From: Rhodospirillaceae bacterium
GTDB taxonomy: Bacteria; Pseudomonadota; Alphaproteobacteria; Dongiales; Dongiaceae
Reading direction: 5' to 3'
Assembly: GCA_008012315.1 (NCBI GenBank)
Contig: SSEL01000023.1
Coordinates: forward strand, 62,001 to 126,000
DNA: 64,000 nucleotides
The notes beneath the pieces are model-generated. The model did no database searches. It saw only the letters and a list, made by a program, of their open reading frames with translations, and was not told where the DNA came from. The position numbers were made by a program, and so were the translations under genes. Shown piece after piece: positions 34,682 to 42,103 of the stretch; position 1 is the first letter of the stretch; the number at the start of each line of letters is the position of its first letter.

Positions 34682-35800
34682 ATGAGGAACAGCTGGGGGA
34701 TCATCTGCATCATAGCCGGTTTGGGCTGCGGCGCCGGTTTCGCCGTCGCGCAAACGGCGGGTGACGCGACATCGCCGGCACAGCAGAATCCGGCCCAGAC
34801 TGCACCGTCAGGCACGGTGCCGGCACAGACTGTACCTGCGCCGGTCGACCCGAATATCGCGCTGCGCGACAAGCTGGCGAAAATCCGCAAGGACAATGAC
34901 GATCTCGCCGCCAGGCTCAAGGAATTGCAGCTCCTGATCGATCTCAATGTCTGCGATCCGGCGACCAAATCGAAGATCGAAACGCTGTTCCAGCAGGCCA
35001 GCCTGACGCCGCCCGGCGATGACCAGATGACGCCGATGGCGGCCGAGGTGACGGATACTGATACCGCCGGCATGATTCAGCAATCGCTGCGGACGCCGTC
35101 CGATGCGCCGGCAATCGGTCCAGATTCCAAGCCGCTCGACCAGGCCAAGCTGCTCAAGCTCCTGAATGCCATGACGGTGTTTGTCATCACGCCGAATGCT
35201 TTCGGGTCGGGGATCGTCGTTGGGCCGAACCTGGTTCTCACCAATCGTCACGTCGTCGAGGAATCCAAAGGCCGCGTCATCGTGATGAACAAAGCCGAAG
35301 CCTTCGCCTTCCGGGGCAAGGTGGTGGCAACGACGGAAAACTCGGATTTCAACCATGAGGATTTCGCGCTGGTTTCGGTCGACGGCACCTTGCCGGCGGT
35401 GGCGCCGCAATTGGCGGCTGCGCCCCAGCCGTTGGACCGGGTGATCGCGGCCGGCTATCCGGGAACGGTCATCTCCAACGACCAGAATTTCCGCAAGCTG
35501 CTGGAAGGCGGCGCGGGCGACGCGCCGGACCTGGTCTTGAGCAGCGGCATCATCAATACCGTGCAGAACAGCAATTCGGCTGTGCCGGTCATCGTTCATA
35601 CCGCGGATATCGCGCCCGGCAGCAGCGGCGGACCTCTGGTCAATAGCTGCGGCCAGATTGCCGGAATCAATACGTTCCTCCGGCAGGGCGATGGCGGCAC
35701 CGCGCGTTTCGCGATTTCAGCCGATGTGATCGGCCGCTTCCTCTCCGCGCATAGAGCTGCCTTGCCGGTCGGCCCGAAATGTGGCGCCGATGCCGGTTGA
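34682..35800 (+). CDS. secreted trypsin-like serine protease with N-terminal coiled coil
   Basis: A 372-residue protein with a signal peptide (hydrophobic 6-22, cleavage near AVAQ-TAG), a Pro/Gln-rich stretch, a short coiled coil (about 60-90, LRDKLAKIRKDNDDLAARLKELQLL) and a chymotrypsin-fold domain from about 160. The catalytic triad is visible: His190 in LTNRHVV, Asp227 in NHEDFALV and Ser315 in APGSSGGPLV. No PDZ domain follows, unlike DegP/HtrA. It would act in the periplasm. It is the first gene of the srf-type cluster, 105 bp before the VWA gene, so it may process one of the cluster's periplasmic domains or defend the envelope; that role is inferred from position only. Confidence 0.85.
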   Translation: MRNSWGIICIIAGLGCGAGFAVAQTAGDATSPAQQNPAQTAPSGTVPAQTVPAPVDPNIALRDKLAKIRKDNDDLAARLKELQLLIDLNVCDPATKSKIETLFQQASLTPPGDDQMTPMAAEVTDTDTAGMIQQSLRTPSDAPAIGPDSKPLDQAKLLKLLNAMTVFVITPNAFGSGIVVGPNLVLTNRHVVEESKGRVIVMNKAEAFAFRGKVVATTENSDFNHEDFALVSVDGTLPAVAPQLAAAPQPLDRVIAAGYPGTVISNDQNFRKLLEGGAGDAPDLVLSSGIINTVQNSNSAVPVIVHTADIAPGSSGGPLVNSCGQIAGINTFLRQGDGGTARFAISADVIGRFLSAHRAALPVGPKCGADAG

Positions 35801-35905
35801 GGGGGCTTTCCATTTGACGCATCGCCAAGATCAACGCACTGACAGGACGGTCGGCCCCATGACCTGCCCGCTGGGCTTTCATCCATCATCGCCGAGGTGG
35901 GCATC

Positions 35906-37495
35906 ATGCGGCGGGTGAGATTGGCGCGACTGCGTGCCGATCAGGCACAGCCGGTCGCTGTCAATGGCCAGCCGGCCATCGCCGGTGCGGCCGCCATCGC
36001 AGCTTTCCTGCGCGCAAACGGGGCGCCGGGGCTGGATGGATTTCTCGCCCAACCGCAACCTTCGGCGGATGGCAGCGAGATCGATTGGTATACGAGCCAT
36101 CCGGGGACGGCCGTTCCGCTCTCGGCCTTGAACGGCAATGACCGCCTGGCGGTCGAGGAGCGCCTGGCAATCCGCCTTGGCCAGCTCAAGGCGCTGGCGG
36201 AAGCGGGCGATACGCCGGCCGAGATGAAGCAGTTTTTGCAGGCTGCGATCAGTTATCCCGGCCCGGATCAGGTCTATGCCGTGGGCCGCGAACCGGTCCT
36301 CGTGATGTGGGGGCATCGCGGCGCACAGACTGCGGCTGCCGTTCCGCCGACAGCCGCGCCAGCAGCCGCAGCGACGGCGGCGGCAGGCACGGCCGCCGCC
36401 GAAACCGTCGCGGCGCGAAGCCCGTGGCGCCGCTGGCTCCTGCTTGGCTTATTGGCCTTGCTGCTGCTCGCGGCTTTGTTGACGCTCGGCTATTGCTGGC
36501 GCCGTGAGGCCGTCGAGCCGCCGCCGGCGCCGGTGGCCGAACCGCAAGTACCGCAAATCGATCCCGATCTGGTCAAGGAACTGGAACAGGAAACCGACCG
36601 GGCGGATGATCTGCGCAAGCAACTGGCGACCCTGCGGCAGCAATTCGACGACAAGCTGAAGCAATGTCCGGCCGAGCAGCCGGCACCGCAACCCGAGCCG
36701 CAGGTGACACCGCCCGAGCCGCCGAAGGTCGAGGAACCGAAACCGGAACCGCCGAAAGCGGAGGTGAAGCCGGAACCCAAGCCCGAGCCGAAGCCGGAAC
36801 CGCCCAAGAAAGCGGAGAAACCGCCCAAGAAAGAGCCGCAGAAAGAACCGCCCAAGCAGCAGGCGGCGGTCCAGCCGCCGGTACCGGCCGAGCCAAGCAA
36901 GTCGCAATGCCAGAAGCTGGTACCGCAGCGAAAAAAGTGGGAAGCGCCCGAAGTCGTCTTCGTGGTCGACGCTTCTGGGTCGATGGAGGACCGGGTCGGC
37001 GGTCAGACGCGTCTTGATGCGGCGAAGGATTCCGTCTCCTTCATCGCCGATCATCTGCCATCTGATATCGACACGGCACTCGTCAAGTTCACCGATTGCA
37101 ATGCGGTCGATAACGACTATTTCCTCAACCGGTCGCAGTTGAAGCAGAAGGTGAACCAGTTGCAGCCGAGCGGCGGCACGCCCTTGGCACGGTCGATCGA
37201 ACGCGCCGCGCGCATCATCAGCCCGACCAAGGAGACCGTGATCGTCGTGGTGACGGATGGGGATGACACCTGCAAACAGAAGGATCCCTGCCAGGTCGCG
37301 GCCGCGGCCAAGGCATCGCATCCAAATCTGACCATCAATGTGGTCGATGTATCGGGGCAGGGGCTCGGCTCCTGCATCGCCCGCAATGGCGGCGGCCGCG
37401 TTCTGCCGGCCAATACGCCTTTGGAGATTCAAAAGGCGATCAAGGATGCGACCAATCAGGTGATGCTGCCGACCAGCTGCGTTGAAGGAAATTGA
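35906..37495 (+). CDS. bitopic VWA protein with SrfA-type N-terminal domain
   Basis: A 529-residue protein. Residues about 20-140 form a cytoplasmic domain that is clearly paralogous to the start of the next gene (FLAQPQPSADGSEIDWYTS here, FLAIPQFDSKGETIDWYAA there). An Ala-rich linker leads to one membrane helix (177-197), a short coiled coil (222-252), and a Pro/Lys/Glu-rich TonB-like spacer (256-332). A von Willebrand A domain follows (about 349-529) with an intact metal site: DASGS at 355-359, the threonine in SGGTPL and the aspartate in VTDGDDT. The VWA domain should lie in the periplasm and bind a protein partner through Mg2+. GAGGTGG precedes ATG 35906; the next gene begins 1 bp after the stop. 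Confidence 0.85.
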   Translation: MRRVRLARLRADQAQPVAVNGQPAIAGAAAIAAFLRANGAPGLDGFLAQPQPSADGSEIDWYTSHPGTAVPLSALNGNDRLAVEERLAIRLGQLKALAEAGDTPAEMKQFLQAAISYPGPDQVYAVGREPVLVMWGHRGAQTAAAVPPTAAPAAAATAAAGTAAAETVAARSPWRRWLLLGLLALLLLAALLTLGYCWRREAVEPPPAPVAEPQVPQIDPDLVKELEQETDRADDLRKQLATLRQQFDDKLKQCPAEQPAPQPEPQVTPPEPPKVEEPKPEPPKAEVKPEPKPEPKPEPPKKAEKPPKKEPQKEPPKQQAAVQPPVPAEPSKSQCQKLVPQRKKWEAPEVVFVVDASGSMEDRVGGQTRLDAAKDSVSFIADHLPSDIDTALVKFTDCNAVDNDYFLNRSQLKQKVNQLQPSGGTPLARSIERAARIISPTKETVIVVVTDGDDTCKQKDPCQVAAAAKASHPNLTINVVDVSGQGLGSCIARNGGGRVLPANTPLEIQKAIKDATNQVMLPTSCVEGN

Positions 37496-37496
37496 T

Positions 37497-39002
37497 ATGC
37501 TGTCAGGACAATTGATCCGTTCCGGCAATCTGCGCGACTACACGGCCTTGGGCGGCGTCGGTTACCCGGTCTATGCGGCGGCGGCACAAATCCGCACCGC
37601 GGTCGCCCGGCAACTAGGGCAGGAATACGCGGATTTTCTCGCAATTCCCCAATTCGACAGCAAGGGCGAGACGATCGACTGGTACGCCGCTGCGGATGGT
37701 GACATCGTGCCCTGGCAGGCGGCGTCGGAATCCGAGCGCAATTTCATACGCCAGCGCGTGGCGGAGCTTTGCGCGGGGATCGAGAACCATGCGCGGCAGA
37801 TCCAGGCTTCGCCGCGCAGCAATGACCAGCAGGTTTTCGGGCGCTTGCTGGAGCTCTGCACCCGCATTCCCGATGAAAGCCATCTCTATTTGATCAACGG
37901 CAAGCCTTTGGTCACCTTCTGGGGCTTCGTTCGCGCCGGCGCCGATACCAGCAAGCATGTCCTGTCGAGCTTACCGGCGGCGCCCGCCGTCGCTGCCGCC
38001 GAGCCGGTCGCCGCGGCGGTGGAGACGCCGGTTGAAACCACACGCCGCCGTGCTTGGTGGTGGTGGCTGCTTTGGCTCTTGCTGCTTCTGCTCTTGCTGG
38101 CGCTCCTGCTGTTCGGCTTACGCGGCTGCTCGGCCGTGCAGCCTTACGTGCCGATGCTGCCGGATTTCCTGCAGGGCATCGTGCAGGAACCGAAGGAAGA
38201 GCCGGCACCTGTCGTCGGTCCCGACGGCAAGGTGATTGTACCAGGAAACGGTGTCATCATCGGCCCCGATGGCAAGGTGGTGCCGGGTACAGGCACAGAA
38301 CCAGGAACGGGCACGGAAACAGTGCCGGGCGTGACCGGCGATGGAACGACCGAATGGACGCCGCCGGAAGGTGCATCGCCGGAAGGTACGCCACCTGAGG
38401 GCACGGCGCCCGATACCACGCCGCCGACGCCGGAACAGCCAGGCGAGGAACAGAAGCCGCAGGACAATCAGCAGCCGGAACAACAGACACCGCCCGATCA
38501 GCAGAATCCCGATCAGCAATCCGGCGACCAGCAGAAGCCGGATGAGCAGAAGCCGGCCGATCAGCAAAAGCCTGAAGATCAGCAGAAACCCGGCGAGCAG
38601 CCGCCGGCCGGTGAGGCTGCGCCGCCGATCAAGCCGATCGAGATACCGGATCAGGCATCGTCCAAAGGCGATCCCAGTTTCATGGAAGGCGATTGGCGCT
38701 CGAAAACCGGTCTCGTGGCAAAAAATTCCAAGGGGCCGGTGACGATGGATTATAAGTTCGATAAATCTGGCAAGGGGACGACGACGCTGCGCATGCAGAA
38801 TGGCGTGACCTGCAGCGGCCCCTCGGTGGCGAGTACATCGAATGGCAAATTGACGGTGCAGGATCAGGGGCAATTGAATTGTTCCAACGGCCAGACCTTT
38901 GCCGGCTCGACCGTGACTTGCACCAAGGATTCGGCTGGCCAGACGAAATGCACGGGCCGTTACCCCAATGGCCAGACCTATGACATCATGCTGGGCCGCT
39001 GA
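37497..39002 (+). CDS. srfA: SrfA-family bitopic membrane protein
   Basis: A 501-residue protein. The N-terminal cytoplasmic domain (1-150; SGNLRDYTALGGVGYPVYAAAAQIRTAV, then DFLAIPQFDSKGETIDWY and INGKPLVTFWGF) resembles the SrfA component of srfABC operons. One Trp/Leu-rich membrane helix (about 187-207) is followed by a long Pro/Gly/Gln/Asp spacer with DQQKP-type repeats (about 235-385). A C-terminal beta-rich domain of about 105 residues (SFMEGDWRSKTGLV ... GQTKCTGRYPNGQTYDIMLGR) has several cysteines, suitable for disulfides in the periplasm. GAAGGAA precedes the ATG. The srfA call rests on position before srfB and the N-terminal signature; the function of SrfA is not established. Confidence 0.75.
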   Translation: MLSGQLIRSGNLRDYTALGGVGYPVYAAAAQIRTAVARQLGQEYADFLAIPQFDSKGETIDWYAAADGDIVPWQAASESERNFIRQRVAELCAGIENHARQIQASPRSNDQQVFGRLLELCTRIPDESHLYLINGKPLVTFWGFVRAGADTSKHVLSSLPAAPAVAAAEPVAAAVETPVETTRRRAWWWWLLWLLLLLLLLALLLFGLRGCSAVQPYVPMLPDFLQGIVQEPKEEPAPVVGPDGKVIVPGNGVIIGPDGKVVPGTGTEPGTGTETVPGVTGDGTTEWTPPEGASPEGTPPEGTAPDTTPPTPEQPGEEQKPQDNQQPEQQTPPDQQNPDQQSGDQQKPDEQKPADQQKPEDQQKPGEQPPAGEAAPPIKPIEIPDQASSKGDPSFMEGDWRSKTGLVAKNSKGPVTMDYKFDKSGKGTTTLRMQNGVTCSGPSVASTSNGKLTVQDQGQLNCSNGQTFAGSTVTCTKDSAGQTKCTGRYPNGQTYDIMLGR

Positions 39003-39059
39003 GAGCGATGTGATGCCCCGGCGCGCGGCTTATGATAAGAACAAGTTCCCGGAGGAACG

Positions 39060-42000
39060 ATGCTGGCGGAACTGACAAGATTTGGCGACAACGCCACACT
39101 GATCGCCGAAAGCGGCGTCCAGTTCATGGATTTCGGCCTGGACCTGTCGAAGGCCAGCCGGTTGCCCGCGCATGGTTTCTCGAAGGACGCGAATGGCGTG
39201 GTCGTCCGGCTCGATTATGACGATTCCGAGGATAGTTACTTCCAGCCGGTCGGCCCCGAAGGATCGACACCGGGCCTGCGCCGCAACCGGGTGAAGCCGC
39301 AATTCGAGATCGCGGTCGAAGACAGTTTGTCGCTGCTGGATGGCGTCTGGCTGCCCATTCCGATGCTGCGCGTGCGGCCGGGTCGTAGTTTCGATGCCGG
39401 CCCCAGCAACTGGGCGCGGGCCCGGCTCGTGCGCCTCGATGTGCCGGATGATGAAGGACGCACGCATCGGCTGACCATCGCATTCGATACGACATTGATG
39501 CCGCAGACCGACGATTCGTCGGTGAGCTATCTGGCACCCGAACGCAAGGATGTCGGTGCCGGCCACGCATTCATTCTCGCCGCGCGCGGATTGGAGCCCT
39601 TGCCCTTCGTGCAGATGCATTGGGTCTCGGAATGGATTCGCGATGCCTATCGCAACAATGCGACGGCGCGGCTGAAACTGGATGCGGATGAGGCAGAGGC
39701 GGAAATCCGCCGGGCGATCGATATTGCCCATTATCTCGGCTTCCTGGCCACGATCGATCAGTTCGCGCAGGTGCCGCGCGTTACCTTGCGCAGCAGCGGC
39801 ACCGACCATATCAGCGAGCCGATCAATGTCGATCTGGTGCTCGATGTCGGCAATTCGCGCACCTGCGGCATCCTGATCGAGGATCATCCGCAGGACGATA
39901 GCTGGATGCGCAATCGCTATGAGCTCACCTTGCGCGACCTGTCGCAGCCGCATCTCGTCTATAGCGAGCCATTCGAAAGCCGGATGGAATTCAACAAGGC
40001 AAGCTTCGGCGATGATAAGTTCTCCAGCCTCAGCGGCCGCGGCAATGCCTTCAACTGGCCGAGCATCGCCCGGGTCGGGCCGGAAGCGACGCGGCTTGCC
40101 GCCAATCGGCGCGGCATGGAAGGCGCGACGGGCCTCAGCAGCCCGAAACGCTATCTCTGGGATGAAGACCGCTATGTGCCGGGCTGGCGGTTCAATCATA
40201 CCTATGGGCTGGAGGCACATGAACCTTTGGCGACGGCGCAGCCCTTCTGCAAGTTCATCAATGAAGCCGGCGAGGCACTGTTCCGCCTGACCGGCGCCGA
40301 TGACGATGCGACACCGGTCTTCGAGCCGCATTATTCCCGCAGCTCGCTGATGGTGATGATGCTCTCGGAAGTGCTGCTGCAGGCTCTGTCGCAGATCAAC
40401 AGCCCGATGCAGCGCATGCGCCAGGCCCAGGCGGACCAGCCGCGCCGGTTGCGCCGCGTCGTTCTCACCGTGCCGCCGTCGATGCCCCTGCCGGAGCAGC
40501 GCATCCTGAAGCAGCGCATGGATGATGCGGTGGTGCTGATCTGGAAGTCGCTCGGCTGGCATGCGGAAGACGCCGATCCGGAAGCCGAGGAGAACCGGCC
40601 GGTGCCGGAATTCCCCGAAGTGGTGATGAAATGGGATGAGGTCACCTGCGCCCAGGTGGTCTATCTCTATGCCGAATGCAACAACCACTTTGGCGGCGAT
40701 CCGCGGCGTTTCTTCCAGGTGATGCGCCGCAAGGACGTGCCGTCACGGTCGGATGAGCGACTGCGTATCGCTTCCATCGATATCGGCGGCGGCACGACCG
40801 ACCTGGTGGTCACCGATTACGTGCTGCAGGAAGCCGAAGGCAATGCGGTCAAGATCGAGCCGCGGCAGATCTTCCGCGACGGCTTCAAGCTCGCCGGCGA
40901 CGATATCATGCTGCAGGTCATCCAGCGCACCGTCCTGCCGGCCATCGAGGCGCAGATGGAGCTGGCCGGCGTGCCGGAAGCGAAGACGATCCTGTCGCAG
41001 TTGCTCGGTGCCGAGAATCTGGATGTGCAGCGTCTTGCCCTGCGCCATCAGTTCACGCTTCAGGTCTTGCATCCGGCCGCGCTTGCGATCCTGCATCGCT
41101 ATGAAAATTTCGATCCGGTCGCCGGTGAAACGGTGGAAGCGCTGACCCTGGCGGATCTGCTGCCGCCGCATTTCCCGCCACAGGAACGGGTGCTCGCTTA
41201 TTTCAATCACGGCATCCGCCGTGCTGCCGCCATGCCGGATCTCAATTTCGATGTGCTGGCGACGCCGATCCAGCTCAATCTGGAGCGCCTGCATCGCCTG
41301 TTCCTCAGCGAGGATTTCGATCTTTACGGATCGCTCAGCTCGCTCTGCGATGTCGTTGCTTATTATAGCTGCGATGTCCTGCTGCTGACCGGCCGCCCCT
41401 CGCGCCTGCCGGGCATTCCCGAATTGCTGCGCGCCTTGCTGGCGGTGACGCCCGACCGCGTCATTCCGCTGCACAATTACCGCGCCGGGACCTGGTATCC
41501 GTTCCACCGCCATGGCTGCATCCACGATCCGAAGACGACGGCGGCGGTGGGCGCCATGATCAGTGTGCTGGCGGCCGGGCGTTTGCCCAATTTCAATCTG
41601 TTGTCTAACCAGTTCGATCTCAGATCGACCATGCGCTATTTCGGCCGGCTCGATGAACGCAACCTGATCAGCACCAATGACGTCTTCCTGCCGGATCTCA
41701 ATCTCGACGATCCCGAATTCACCTTGCCGGAGCGGCCTTTCCCGATGTCCGGACCGATGCGCCTCGGCTTTCGCCAGATCGCCACGCCGCGTTGGACGGC
41801 GACGCCACTCTATACGTTGAATTACAGCGACGAGGCGCGTCAGGAATTGCATGAACATGTCCTGCTGGTGACCCTGGAGAAGGATCGCAGCCGGATGAAC
41901 CGGCGGGCCAAATCGGCGCGGGATCAGGGATCGGAACGCTTCCGCATCGCGCGTGTCGCGGTCCGCGGCGCGGATGGCAAGGAAGCGTCTTCGGTCGGCA

Positions 42001-42092
42001 AGGATAAACTTGTGCTGCGGCTCAATACCCTGAACAGCAGCGGTGACGGGGCGACGGGCTATTGGCTCGATACCGGCTCGGTCTATCTGTAG
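39060..42092 (+). CDS. srfB: SrfB, Hsp70/actin-fold ATPase-like protein
   Basis: A 1010-residue cytosolic protein of the SrfB family (named from the Salmonella SsrB-regulated srfABC locus). Two nucleotide-binding phosphate motifs of the actin/Hsp70 fold are visible: DLVLDVGNSRTCGILIED near residue 260 and SIDIGGGTTDLVVTDY near 573, with a preceding beta-rich domain of about 250 residues. Further on, LLLTGRPSRLPGIPELLRALL corresponds to the adenosine motif. No signal or membrane segment. GGAGGAACG precedes the ATG, and srfC follows 11 bp after the stop. The biochemical role is unknown; an ATP-driven chaperone or assembly factor acting with SrfC is a reasonable inference. Confidence 0.9.
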   Translation: MLAELTRFGDNATLIAESGVQFMDFGLDLSKASRLPAHGFSKDANGVVVRLDYDDSEDSYFQPVGPEGSTPGLRRNRVKPQFEIAVEDSLSLLDGVWLPIPMLRVRPGRSFDAGPSNWARARLVRLDVPDDEGRTHRLTIAFDTTLMPQTDDSSVSYLAPERKDVGAGHAFILAARGLEPLPFVQMHWVSEWIRDAYRNNATARLKLDADEAEAEIRRAIDIAHYLGFLATIDQFAQVPRVTLRSSGTDHISEPINVDLVLDVGNSRTCGILIEDHPQDDSWMRNRYELTLRDLSQPHLVYSEPFESRMEFNKASFGDDKFSSLSGRGNAFNWPSIARVGPEATRLAANRRGMEGATGLSSPKRYLWDEDRYVPGWRFNHTYGLEAHEPLATAQPFCKFINEAGEALFRLTGADDDATPVFEPHYSRSSLMVMMLSEVLLQALSQINSPMQRMRQAQADQPRRLRRVVLTVPPSMPLPEQRILKQRMDDAVVLIWKSLGWHAEDADPEAEENRPVPEFPEVVMKWDEVTCAQVVYLYAECNNHFGGDPRRFFQVMRRKDVPSRSDERLRIASIDIGGGTTDLVVTDYVLQEAEGNAVKIEPRQIFRDGFKLAGDDIMLQVIQRTVLPAIEAQMELAGVPEAKTILSQLLGAENLDVQRLALRHQFTLQVLHPAALAILHRYENFDPVAGETVEALTLADLLPPHFPPQERVLAYFNHGIRRAAAMPDLNFDVLATPIQLNLERLHRLFLSEDFDLYGSLSSLCDVVAYYSCDVLLLTGRPSRLPGIPELLRALLAVTPDRVIPLHNYRAGTWYPFHRHGCIHDPKTTAAVGAMISVLAAGRLPNFNLLSNQFDLRSTMRYFGRLDERNLISTNDVFLPDLNLDDPEFTLPERPFPMSGPMRLGFRQIATPRWTATPLYTLNYSDEARQELHEHVLLVTLEKDRSRMNRRAKSARDQGSERFRIARVAVRGADGKEASSVGKDKLVLRLNTLNSSGDGATGYWLDTGSVYL

Positions 42093-42103
42093 GGGGGAGG
42101 ATC

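Noticed and set aside
36660..36890. TonB protein, because of the Pro-Lys-Glu spacer
   Set aside because: The spacer is followed by a VWA domain, not a TonB C-terminal domain, and no ExbB/ExbD genes are present.
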